A DNA stretch of 10,173 nt from positions 1 to 10,173 of the forward strand of contig CAJQMW010000058.1 in the NCBI GenBank assembly GCA_905479535.1, given 5' to 3'. Shown in pieces: positions 1 to 6,648 of the stretch (positions within the stretch are counted from its first letter, which is position 1; the number at the start of each line of letters is the position of its first letter). The DNA is from an uncultured Maribacter sp. GTDB lineage: Bacteria; Bacteroidota; Bacteroidia; Flavobacteriales; Flavobacteriaceae. Under the pieces are notes generated by a model. It was not told the origin of the DNA and made no database searches. It was given only the letters and a program-made list of their open reading frames with translations. The position numbers and the translations under genes are program-made.

Positions 1-242
1 AAGAAATAGGGCTAAGCCTCAAACGACTTAAAGAAGGTTTTAAGCAGATTTACGGAGATTCTGTGTACAGTTTTTTGTTTGATTATAAGATGGATTACGC
101 CAGAAGACTTTTGGAATCCGGTCAGTACAATGTAAGCGAAATAGGACTGAAGATTGGTTACAGTACTTCAAGCCATTTTATTGCCGCGTTCCGCAAAAAA
201 TATGGGACCACACCTAAAAAGTATGTGATGGAAGCCCCTTAG
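1..242 (+). CDS. AraC-family transcriptional regulator, C-terminal part (5' end outside window)
   Basis: The reading frame is open from base 3 to a TAG at 240-242 and gives 79 residues, so only the end of the protein is present. It is an AraC-type DNA-binding domain with two helix-turn-helix units. The first runs through the segment EIGLSLKRLKEGFKQIYG. The second is the signature stretch SEIGLKIGYSTSSHFIAAFR (visible residues 45-64) followed by KKYGTTPKKYV, the usual end of the family. The first unit (LKRLKEGFKQIYG, then VYSFLFDYKMDYARRLL) resembles PchR-like regulators, which in other bacteria respond to siderophores or iron; that subgroup call is inference. The sensor domain lies to the left of the window, so the ligand cannot be judged. 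The last codons (E-A-P-stop) fall inside a GC-rich palindrome. Confidence 0.93.
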   Translation, partial: EIGLSLKRLKEGFKQIYGDSVYSFLFDYKMDYARRLLESGQYNVSEIGLKIGYSTSSHFIAAFRKKYGTTPKKYVMEAP

Positions 243-260
243 CCCCCAAAGGGGGAACTC
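233..260. repeat. GC-rich palindromic intergenic element at the end of the AraC gene
   Basis: Five C at 243-247 and five G at 251-255 form a hairpin with an AAA loop. An alternative pairing uses CCCCTT at 235-240 with AAGGGG just downstream. The stop codon of the AraC-type gene (240-242) lies inside the element. I recall very similar sequences (AGCCCCCTAAAGGGGGAAC) as frequent intergenic repeats in Flavobacteriia; this is memory, not a search. No T-run follows on either strand, so it is a poor intrinsic terminator, though it may still protect or end the transcript. Confidence 0.5.
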
Positions 261-343
261 TTACTGGGACATGAACTTTGGCATATTTTTAGCGTTTACA
301 GCAGTCTAATTGCCCCGCCTTAAAAAGCATTTGTATAGGTAAA

Positions 344-1183
344 CTATAGAGGCCGAGCCACCATAATACCGGTGTTACTTTTTACTTTTTTCAGATAATC
401 CGTTAACGGGACATCAGAAATAACCACCTCACCAACGGTGGAAGCATGTAGCAAGTGAATGCGGCCGTCCTTTTCTCGAGTAGCAATTCCCGTATGCGTA
501 ACATCCAAACCTTTGATGCTCGTTGTTAAAGCGATAATATCTCCGGAGTGTATTAAATGTTCGTTGGCGGCAATGTCTTCTTGAGCGAGCACGCAAATGA
601 GTTCATTATTGAGGTAATCCTCGGAAGCTTTTATCTTCTGAAAGTTATCCTGATCCCTTAAAAAAGGATAAAGCTCCCGATGTGCACTCATAAAATCGAT
701 ATCCTTTTTGATTTCCTTCCCGCCGATTTCTGCCGTAATGTCCTTAAGCAGTCCTTTGGTTTCGTTATTTCGAATCCATTCCGAAAAGTAATGTAAGCGC
801 GATGCATAACCATCCAATACGCCATCTTTATATCGAATGTTTTCTAAGGTCTCTATGAAATCCTCAAACTCTGTTTTCTCATTTTTTAGCATCAAACTAA
901 AGGCCAGTACGTTTTCAACAAAAGTGGTGCAATCCAATCCGTGTAAGTTTATCACTAAGGTTTCTTCAGCACCAACTTCCAAGGTTTTGGCTACATAAGG
1001 GGTGCCTAAAAAAGTCTTTCCGACGGAAACAATAGTTTTGCCCAGGTCCTTTTCTAAAAGACCATCGATTTCAATGATCTTCTCCTCTACCGCTTGCTTG
1101 TCTTGAGGTGAACAAGTGATGTTTTGAGCATAACCCGTCACAGAAAAGACGAGTATTAAAACAATGGCTAATTCTTTTTTCAT
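344..1183 (-). CDS. Secreted DUF1460 family protein (N-acetylmuramoyl-L-alanine amidase-like)
   Basis: This 279-residue protein belongs to the DUF1460 family (NlpC/P60-like cysteine peptidase fold, often annotated as N-acetylmuramoyl-L-alanine amidase-like). It has a short signal peptide (hydrophobic residues 5-17, cleavage probably after A19 in GYA|Q). The body follows the family pattern. GTPYVAKTLE at 60-69 is followed by LHGLDCTTFVENVLA at 80-94, which carries the likely nucleophile C85. The histidine segment is DVTHTGIA at 227-234 (H230), and HLLHAS at 243-248 is also conserved. The family is common in Bacteroidetes and probably cuts peptidoglycan peptides or amide bonds in the periplasm; the exact substrate is not shown by the sequence. 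It starts 38 bp downstream of the lipoprotein gene on the same strand, so the two may be co-transcribed. No clear ribosome binding site is visible. The length is complete for the family. Confidence 0.92.
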   Translation of the reverse strand: MKKELAIVLILVFSVTGYAQNITCSPQDKQAVEEKIIEIDGLLEKDLGKTIVSVGKTFLGTPYVAKTLEVGAEETLVINLHGLDCTTFVENVLAFSLMLKNEKTEFEDFIETLENIRYKDGVLDGYASRLHYFSEWIRNNETKGLLKDITAEIGGKEIKKDIDFMSAHRELYPFLRDQDNFQKIKASEDYLNNELICVLAQEDIAANEHLIHSGDIIALTTSIKGLDVTHTGIATREKDGRIHLLHASTVGEVVISDVPLTDYLKKVKSNTGIMVARPL

Positions 1184-1221
1184 TGGATCTATAACAAAAA
1201 CTGATATTTGATAATCGAACT

Positions 1222-2571
1222 CTAGTCTACTGGCATGACAATATATTCAAAAAGATATGGAAACGCCCTATTCTGAAGTTCAACAAAACTTCTATCTATA
1301 AAATCCTGATATGTTTCATCGGTAATATTTAACACAGTCTTATTATAGGAAAGTTTTTGTATTTCTAAGCTGGGGTATTTGTTTACAATTTCTTCTGGTA
1401 AACTGCCAATTGTAGAATATAAACCCTTGGCGTTTAAAATTGACCATCTTGTAACTGAATATGTAATGTTTTCAGGACGATTCGAATATTCCCAAAGTGA
1501 TTCGCTCCATTTATACTCTTGATTCGTTTCAAACTTAAATTCATTTAACGATGGGTTTGTAACGGAAAACATTGGTCTATCTCTTATTACAATTTGAGTC
1601 GGAATTTGTCCTACATCTAGATATCCGTAGGAATAATCATCTAATGTAATCTGGAAATTAGTTGAGTAACTTTCAAAACCGCTGATATATCCTAATTGTG
1701 ATAAAACGGGTTGCCCAAAATCCAATTCAACAGTCATTTCATAACCTCTTCCCAAGGCGGTTGCATTTTGATATCCCCTTGAAACTGTAAAAAGGTAGCT
1801 ATTACTTGGCAAATTGGTTTCTATTAAATTATCAAATTCTAGAAAGTCATTATAATCAAACTCTAAGTTTGGGTTTGATTCCTCCCCGCCGAAAAATAAA
1901 TATTTTTGGTTTCCTTGGAGGTCGCCGACATATATTATGTAAGTAATATCCGTTTCCAATGTGATATCAAGTAGCGAAAGAGTACTTGATTCATTTTTAT
2001 TGAAATCTGCAGAGATAACTCCAGTACTTGGGGATGTAATATTATATTTTTTAATGCCAGGTATATTACTGACTGTAATATTATTTTGGATTGTCTTTTC
2101 GTTTATAAGACTTGGTTTTTTAATCGGATTTGAAACCTCAGAAAAAGAGTAATTGATTCCACTTTCTTCTGTTGAAGCTAAATTCCAAACAGCGCCTTTT
2201 TGGATATTGACATAAGTGTAAAAATTATTTAAGTCGATATTACTGGAAAAATGACTAGACTTAGTAACGTTTAAACTGACTACTTTTTCCAAATTGGAGT
2301 TTAATTGTTCGAAGATTAAAGTTTCTCCTTGTTCATAACTCGAAAAATCTAATAAATTGCCACTTTGATCATGAATTATTATCCAATTGTCACTATCCGT
2401 GGTAGTTTCATTTGCATAATAAGTAAAATAAACACTAGATTCATCATCCTTTGGTATTGAGTGTTCACCAATAGGTTCTTCGATTTCCGAGTCAATACTA
2501 TCTGAAGTACCAGATGTACAACCTACATACACCAAAAAGATAGGAATTAACAAAACATATAATTTTCTCAT
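1222..2571 (-). CDS. Hypothetical lipoprotein, no recognised domain
   Basis: I do not recognise this 449-residue protein. The N-terminus is a lipoprotein signal: MRK, hydrophobic residues 4-17, then C18 in VYVGC. This lipobox is loose, with Tyr at -3, but such departures occur in Bacteroidetes. After C18 comes a flexible stretch rich in Ser, Asp and Glu to about residue 46. The rest is rich in Asn, Ser, Tyr, Thr and beta-prone residues with no long helix until 419-446, suggesting stacked beta-sandwich modules. An early module shows the pattern DNWIIIHDQSGNLLDFSSYE (61-80); a second may begin near ITVSNIPGIKKYNITSP (165-181). No catalytic motif and no cysteine other than C18 are visible. The gene is clearly more AT-rich than its neighbours (27% and 37% GC in two 60-base lines counted by hand, against 47% in a line of hemH), so it may be of foreign or fast-evolving origin. 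It probably sits on the cell envelope. Confidence 0.85.
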   Translation of the reverse strand: MRKLYVLLIPIFLVYVGCTSGTSDSIDSEIEEPIGEHSIPKDDESSVYFTYYANETTTDSDNWIIIHDQSGNLLDFSSYEQGETLIFEQLNSNLEKVVSLNVTKSSHFSSNIDLNNFYTYVNIQKGAVWNLASTEESGINYSFSEVSNPIKKPSLINEKTIQNNITVSNIPGIKKYNITSPSTGVISADFNKNESSTLSLLDITLETDITYIIYVGDLQGNQKYLFFGGEESNPNLEFDYNDFLEFDNLIETNLPSNSYLFTVSRGYQNATALGRGYEMTVELDFGQPVLSQLGYISGFESYSTNFQITLDDYSYGYLDVGQIPTQIVIRDRPMFSVTNPSLNEFKFETNQEYKWSESLWEYSNRPENITYSVTRWSILNAKGLYSTIGSLPEEIVNKYPSLEIQKLSYNKTVLNITDETYQDFIDRSFVELQNRAFPYLFEYIVMPVD

Positions 2572-2634
2572 ACTTATGACTTGAACTTATAAAACTTAAA
2601 AACGATATAATGAGGCATTTATTGGTCTCGGCTA

Positions 2635-2661
2635 TAGTTAAAACTATGCACTTTAGTGCAT
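2635..2661 (-). terminator. Terminator-like hairpin, copy A of a direct repeat
   Basis: ATGCAC (2646-2651) pairs with GTGCAT (2656-2661) around a TTTA loop. Read on the minus strand, the stem is followed by AGTTTTAACTA. The stretch from TAGTTAAAA (2635) through ACTTTAGT and GCAT matches copy B at 2785-2813 apart from short insertions and substitutions. It could be a second, weaker terminator behind mscS or a decayed copy of a dispersed repeat. The T-run is only four bases, so termination strength is doubtful. Confidence 0.4.
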
Positions 2662-2695
2662 CTCGCTTTAGCTTCCAAAAACCTTTCAAGTAAAC

Positions 2696-2749
2696 AGTAC
2701 GCAGTTGCAGTGGGCAGTAAACGAAAACTGCCCACTGCAACTGCGTACT
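2696..2749. repeat. Perfect 23-bp inverted repeat with 8-base loop (REP-like palindrome)
   Basis: The left arm at 2696-2718 (AGTACGCAGTTG...GGGCAGT) is the exact reverse complement of the right arm at 2727-2749 (ACTGCCC...CAACTGCGTACT). The loop is AAACGAAA (2719-2726). A further seven-base match, AAGTAAA (2688-2694) with TTTACTT (2760-2766), can extend the structure across a short gap. The arms repeat the word GCAGT at close spacing. I recall GCAGT-rich palindromes as dispersed intergenic repeats in Bacteroidetes, so a REP-type mobile or mobilised element is the likeliest identity. No transposase or RAYT gene is in the window. Confidence 0.8.
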
Positions 2750-2784
2750 AATGAAAACTTTTACTTAAGATAAATTTCATTCGT

Positions 2785-2820
2785 TAGTTAAAAACCTATG
2801 GTACTTTAGTCCATAGAGGT
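2785..2820 (-). terminator. Probable intrinsic terminator of mscS, copy B of the direct repeat
   Basis: CTATGG (2796-2801) pairs with CCATAG (2811-2816). The outer bases AAACC and GGTTT can also pair, with a two-base bulge. On the minus strand the hairpin begins directly behind the mscS stop codon (2821-2823) and is followed by GTTTTTAAC, the layout of a rho-independent terminator. The loop contains ACTTTAGT (ACTAAAGT on the minus strand), as in copy A. Confidence 0.6.
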
Positions 2821-3885
2821 TTAGTTATTATTAATTTTTACTTCATCGGACAAAACCCGAATTCTGGCGATACTCTCCGGATAATTCTCCTGAAGAAAGG
2901 TAATTAGTTTTTCACGTACCAAAACCCTTAGATCCCAGGCATCGGAAGCATCCCGTGCGCTAACCATTGCCCGTACTTCTACAAAACCCGCTTTACTATC
3001 CGTCACTTGAATATTATTGGCCTCTCCATCCCATAAGTCCGAGCTTTCCAAAATGCTTGTCAACTCTTTCCTGAGTTCTTCGAACGGTACTCTATAGTCC
3101 ATATGTAAAAACACGGTGCCTATGATGTCCGAAGAGGATTTGGTCCAGTTTTGGAATGGGTTTTCAATAAAATATGGAGTAGGTACGATCAACCTCCGCT
3201 TATCCCAAATCTTTACGGCCACATAGGTGAGGGTAATTTCCTCAATACGTCCCCATTCACCTTCAACGATGACCACATCATCAATTTTAATGGGTTGTGC
3301 TATGGCAATTTGAATTCCCGCTAAAATGGTTCCGATCATTTTTTGCGCTGAAAACCCAATGATGATACCGGCAACCCCCGCTGAGGCGAAAATGCCCACG
3401 CCAACGTCCCGAATTTCCTGAAAGCTCATCAGTGCCGCACCAACGGCAAGGATAATGGTTACGAATATGAATATTCGCTCAAGAATATTGAATTGGGTAT
3501 ATATTTTGCGCGCTTTAAGATTGTTGGTTTCTTCAACATTATAGTTTTTTATAATTACCCCCTTTATGATTTTGATGATATTGAGCAAGAGCCAAGTAAA
3601 AGCGAAAATGAATATGAGCGTACTTGCTTTTCTAAAATAATAGGCAGAGTCCTCCATGTCCAATAAAGTTCTAAGTGATGCAGATCGTAGGAGAATAGAA
3701 GTTAATATGGTGAATATGGGCCAGCTGAGCCTCTTAAATGCGCCCTCTGGGAGTAAGAATTTTGGGTTCTTTCCAAGTCGTCTAAATAGGTAGGAAATTA
3801 TCCCATACAATATCAATATGCCAATGACCGAGCCCAGAAAGTAAAGGGTCGGGTTTGGTGAAAATATATCGGAGAAGGAATTCAT
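2821..3885 (-). CDS. MscS-family small-conductance mechanosensitive channel
   Basis: This 354-residue inner-membrane protein opens under membrane tension and lets out solutes after osmotic downshock. Hydrophobic segments lie at about 14-33, 54-66, 86-108 and 136-153. They are followed by the pore-lining helix at about 163-196, with the Gly/Ala-rich pattern GVGIFASAGVAGIIIGFSAQ and then TILAGIQIAIAQPIKIDDVV. This is the core MscS motif, leading into the beta domain (EGEWGRIEEITLTYVAVKIWDKRRLIVP, written here as its two halves 208-221 and 222-235). The C-terminal alpha/beta domain extends to about residue 347. With four predicted helices before the pore helix it is somewhat larger than E. coli MscS (about 286 residues, three helices). 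It is a single-gene unit with a likely terminator behind it, and it is divergent from hemH. It should not be called MscS proper, as several paralogues usually exist. Confidence 0.94.
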   Translation of the reverse strand: MNSFSDIFSPNPTLYFLGSVIGILILYGIISYLFRRLGKNPKFLLPEGAFKRLSWPIFTILTSILLRSASLRTLLDMEDSAYYFRKASTLIFIFAFTWLLLNIIKIIKGVIIKNYNVEETNNLKARKIYTQFNILERIFIFVTIILAVGAALMSFQEIRDVGVGIFASAGVAGIIIGFSAQKMIGTILAGIQIAIAQPIKIDDVVIVEGEWGRIEEITLTYVAVKIWDKRRLIVPTPYFIENPFQNWTKSSSDIIGTVFLHMDYRVPFEELRKELTSILESSDLWDGEANNIQVTDSKAGFVEVRAMVSARDASDAWDLRVLVREKLITFLQENYPESIARIRVLSDEVKINNN

Positions 3886-3906
3886 ATACTATTTTAATTG
3901 TGAGCC

Positions 3907-3936
3907 CCAACATACTAAAATTTGTGCGTAGTACAA
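3907..3936 (-). promoter_or_regulatory. Candidate promoter for the mscS-family gene
   Basis: On the minus strand TTG (3934-3936) is followed 19 bases later by TATGTTGG (3907-3914). This is a one-mismatch version of the Bacteroidetes -7 box TAnnTTTG at the expected spacing. It lies about 22 bases upstream of the start codon. The match is imperfect, so this is tentative. Confidence 0.3.
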
Positions 3937-4000
3937 GTTATCTATAGGGAAAAATCGATGCTACCTATATCATCATCAAAAAGTATTGTTACCGTACTGG

Positions 4001-4029
4001 TTTTGAATACCCCTCAAGCCTTATTTTTG
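4001..4029 (+). promoter_or_regulatory. Candidate Bacteroidetes-type promoter for hemH
   Basis: TTTTG at 4001-4005 is followed after 16 bases by TATTTTTG at 4022-4029, an exact match to the -7 consensus TAnnTTTG. The spacing is slightly short for the usual 17-23. Transcription would begin near 4035, leaving an untranslated leader of roughly 100 bases before the hemH start. I see no clear riboswitch or strong hairpin in that leader. Confidence 0.5.
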
Positions 4030-4137
4030 CACAATAAAAAATGCCGTTATGAAGTAAGTCATAACCACTTTCTATTCATAGTTGTAGTGTTTCTTGACGA
4101 ATTATATCTAACGGAAAAAATAAACGTATCGTAACAG

Positions 4138-5169
4138 ATGAAAGGAATATTATTGGTTAATCTGGGCTCCCCGGACAGTCCCACCCCTAAAGACGTTAAG
4201 CCTTACTTGGATGAGTTTTTGATGGATGAGCGTGTAATTGATGCTCCAAAATGGTTGCGTACGCTCCTAGTCCGTGGAATTATCCTGCAAACAAGACCAA
4301 AAAAATCGGCAAAGGCCTATGCCAAAATTTGGTGGGAAGAAGGTTCGCCATTGATTGTGCTTTCTGAGCGATTTGCGGATAAATTACGCGAACAGACAAC
4401 TCTATCTGTAGCGTTGGGAATGCGGTACGGAAGCATGTCCATTAAAAAAGCGTTGAAGGAACTTAATGACAAGGGTGTTGACGATGTCTTACTGGTCCCC
4501 CTATATCCCCATTACGCCATGTCATCCTATGAGACGGTGGTGGTAAAGACCATGGAAGACCAACAGAAGTTCTTTCCCGAAATGAAATTGACCACACTGC
4601 CCGCTTTCTATAAGAACCCCGATTATATAAAGGCGTTATCAGAGAGCATTAAAGAAGGTTTAAAGGATTTTGAATACGACCATGTTCTATTTTCCTATCA
4701 CGGTATTCCGGAAAGGCATATTCGTAAAAGTGACCCAACCCGTTTTCATTGTAAGATTGATGGCAGTTGTTGTAGTATAAATTCCGTGGCACATAATACA
4801 TGCTATAGGCATCAAGTCTATGATACCACCGAAATGGTGAAGGCCTATTTGGGATTGCCCGATGAGCAGACCAGTACCTCTTTCCAATCTCGCCTTGCTG
4901 GCGATCCATGGCTTAAACCCTATACCGATTATGAGTTTGAGCGTTTGGCAAAGGAAGGAAAAAAACGTTTGGCCGTAATTACTCCGGCTTTTGTGAGCGA
5001 TTGCTTAGAAACGTTGGAAGAAATAGCCATGGAGGGCAAGGAGCAATTTAAGGAAGCAGGAGGGGAGGGTTACAAACATATTCCGTGTTTAAACGACAAT
5101 GACGCCTGGGTGCGAACAATGGCAAAATGGGTAAATAATTGGAAGGAAACAGCCGTTTTACCTTTATAG
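4138..5169 (+). CDS. hemH: Ferrochelatase (protoporphyrin IX ferrochelatase)
   Basis: HemH inserts Fe2+ into protoporphyrin IX to make protohaem, the last step of the classic haem pathway. The 343-residue protein starts with the family opening MKGILLVNLGSPDSPTP and carries LVPLYPHYAMSSYETV at 119-134. The metal-site motif LFSYHGIPERH is at 184-194, with the essential histidine at H188. The acidic motif FVSDCLETLEEI is at 285-296, with D288 and E291 matching the catalytic carboxylates of the family. Four cysteines, C205, C211, C212 and C222, sit in an internal segment of 18 residues just after the SYHG motif. This resembles the ferrochelatases that bind a [2Fe-2S] cluster through an internal cysteine segment; that this one does so is inference. 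The MATE gene follows 85 bp downstream on the same strand. The start has no evident Shine-Dalgarno sequence, as is usual in this phylum. Confidence 0.97.
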   Translation: MKGILLVNLGSPDSPTPKDVKPYLDEFLMDERVIDAPKWLRTLLVRGIILQTRPKKSAKAYAKIWWEEGSPLIVLSERFADKLREQTTLSVALGMRYGSMSIKKALKELNDKGVDDVLLVPLYPHYAMSSYETVVVKTMEDQQKFFPEMKLTTLPAFYKNPDYIKALSESIKEGLKDFEYDHVLFSYHGIPERHIRKSDPTRFHCKIDGSCCSINSVAHNTCYRHQVYDTTEMVKAYLGLPDEQTSTSFQSRLAGDPWLKPYTDYEFERLAKEGKKRLAVITPAFVSDCLETLEEIAMEGKEQFKEAGGEGYKHIPCLNDNDAWVRTMAKWVNNWKETAVLPL

Positions 5170-5175
5170 AACCGA

Positions 5176-5200
5176 TGTCGCTTCGAGCGGAGGCGAGAAT
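5176..5200. repeat. Probable dispersed intergenic repeat (CTTCGAGCGGAG type)
   Basis: The stretch TGTCGCTTCGAGCGGAGGCG followed by AGAAT lies seven bases behind the hemH stop. It contains the small palindrome CGCT-TCG-AGCG (5179-5189). I recall close variants (TGTCATTTCGAGCGGAGTCG then AGAA) as very common intergenic repeats in Bacteroidetes genomes; this is recollection and needs a genome-wide count. Its hairpin is too weak to be a terminator, so it need not separate hemH from the MATE gene. Confidence 0.5.
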
Positions 5201-5254
5201 TTAGGAACAGGAATTTAAAAGCTTTCCTTATCGTGCCAAAACGTGCCATTGGAT

Positions 5255-6643
5255 ATGACTAAGAACATGGCTGGAGTCTCATCAGAACAACTTGGTTCAG
5301 AGCCAATAGGAAAGCTTTTGGTAAGCCAAGCGGTTCCCGCAAGTATCGGCATATTGGTTATGTCCCTGAATATCCTTGTCGATTCTATTTTTGTTGGGAA
5401 CTGGATAGGTTCCATAGCCATCGCCGCTATAAACGTGGTGTTACCCGTTTCATTTTTTATCGGGGCATTGGGAATGGCCATAGGTATCGGAGGCTCTAGT
5501 ATCATCTCCAGGGCACTCGGGTCCAATAATCATTCGAAGGCAGTTCGAGTTTTCGGGAATCAAATCACCCTGACGTTACTCGTAACTATAAGTATGGCCT
5601 TACTGGGACTCTACTTTGTAGATTCCCTAATTCCTGCGTTTGGTGGCAAGGGCGCCATCTTTGATCCTGCAAAAATATACTATACCATAGTGTTGTACGG
5701 AATTCCGTTTCTAGCACTTTGCATGATGGGAAATACGGTCATCCGAGCCGAAGGAAAGCCGAAATTCGCCATGATCGCCATGATTATTCCCTCCGTAGGG
5801 AACTTACTCATGGACTATATTTTTATTTATGTATTTGATTGGGGAATGCACGGTGCGGCTTGGGCAACGACTATTGGCTATGTGCTTTGTTTCAGTTATG
5901 TCCTCTATTTCTTTCTTTCGAAGAATTCCGAATTAAAACTCACACCGAATTGTTTTAAGTTGAGCCTGCCCATCGTCAGGGAAATAGGCTCATTGGGGTT
6001 TGTTACCTTAGCGAGGCAAGCCACTACCAGCGTTGTTTATCTATTGATGAACAATATTCTTTTTGGTTTGGGCGGCGAGCCCATGGTAGCGGTCTATGCC
6101 ATAATTGGTCGTATGCTCATGTTTGCACTCTTCCCGGTTTTTGGCATTACGCAGGGATTTCTGCCCATTGCCGGCTATAATTATGGAGCGCACAAATACC
6201 AGCGGGTTCGAAAAGTGATCAATACCGCCATATTATATGCGAGTATTTTGGCAACCGTTGTTTTTCTTGGGCTTTTTATTTTCCCCGGGGAAATTGCCGG
6301 TTTGTTCTTAAGTACCAAGGAAGGTATGTCGCAGTTAGAATTGGATACGAACGCTTTTGTATTGGAAAATACACCTGCCGCCATGCGTTGGGTATTTGCC
6401 GCAACACCGATAATTGCACTTCAGTTGATTGGGGCAGCTTATTTTCAGGCTATAGGCAAAGCAATTCCTGCACTGTTACTAACCCTCACCAGACAGGGTT
6501 TCTTCTTCATCCCATTGATATCAATTCTTCCCAATTATTTAGGTGAATTGGGTGTCTGGATTTCATTTCCAATAGCGGATGTCCTGGCCACCGTAGTTAC
6601 AGGTTTATACCTCAGAAAAGAGATTAGGAACAATCTTAACTAA
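5255..6643 (+). CDS. MATE family efflux transporter
   Basis: This is a 12-helix multidrug and toxin extrusion transporter of the inner membrane. It exports cationic or other small molecules in exchange for Na+ or H+; the substrate cannot be read from the sequence. From the ATG at 5255 it has 462 residues, normal for the family. The first MatE repeat covers about 20-185, with LVSQAVPASIGILVMSLNIL at 22-41, DSIFVGNWIGS at 43-53, GGSSIISRALG at 79-89 and RAEGKPKFAMI at 164-174. The second covers about 245-410 and includes GITQGFLPIAGYNYGAHKY at 297-315. The frame can be extended upstream to a GTG at 5243 (four more residues). I prefer the ATG because neither start has a ribosome binding site; a third choice is the ATG at 5267. 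The gene lies 85 bp behind hemH on the same strand and may share its transcript. Confidence 0.93.
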   Translation: MTKNMAGVSSEQLGSEPIGKLLVSQAVPASIGILVMSLNILVDSIFVGNWIGSIAIAAINVVLPVSFFIGALGMAIGIGGSSIISRALGSNNHSKAVRVFGNQITLTLLVTISMALLGLYFVDSLIPAFGGKGAIFDPAKIYYTIVLYGIPFLALCMMGNTVIRAEGKPKFAMIAMIIPSVGNLLMDYIFIYVFDWGMHGAAWATTIGYVLCFSYVLYFFLSKNSELKLTPNCFKLSLPIVREIGSLGFVTLARQATTSVVYLLMNNILFGLGGEPMVAVYAIIGRMLMFALFPVFGITQGFLPIAGYNYGAHKYQRVRKVINTAILYASILATVVFLGLFIFPGEIAGLFLSTKEGMSQLELDTNAFVLENTPAAMRWVFAATPIIALQLIGAAYFQAIGKAIPALLLTLTRQGFFFIPLISILPNYLGELGVWISFPIADVLATVVTGLYLRKEIRNNLN

Positions 6644-6648
6644 CGGGG

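Larger units (their letters stand above)
2572..2820. other. Structured intergenic spacer between mscS and the lipoprotein gene
   Basis: These 249 bases separate two minus-strand genes and hold no credible gene. They contain a perfect 23-bp inverted repeat in the middle and a copy of an ACTTTAGT-centred hairpin on each side, described separately. Between 2572 and 2634 the DNA is simply AT-rich. I see no clear TTG / TAnnTTTG promoter for the lipoprotein gene; the closest match, TAAGTTTT on the minus strand, lacks an upstream TTG at the right distance. Confidence 0.8.

Noticed and set aside
2498..2740. Minus-strand frame of 80 codons overlapping the start of the lipoprotein gene
   Set aside because: It overlaps the lipoprotein gene in another frame and begins inside the loop/right-arm region of the 23-bp palindrome. 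Part of its apparent protein is just translated repeat.
4041..4052. Three-codon frame ATG-CCG-TTA-TGA in the hemH leader as a possible regulatory mini-ORF
   Set aside because: Such short frames are expected by chance in AT-rich DNA, and no ribosome binding site or attenuator-like hairpin accompanies it.
3922..4134. Open frame of 70 codons ending three bases before hemH, possible leader peptide or small gene
   Set aside because: It needs a TTG start, has no family resemblance, and runs through the likely hemH promoter (4001-4029). Its translation looks like random AT-rich sequence.
5215..5526. Minus-strand frame of 103 codons antisense to the MATE gene start
   Set aside because: It is an antisense shadow of a strongly conserved membrane protein, and its composition reflects the codons of the sense strand.
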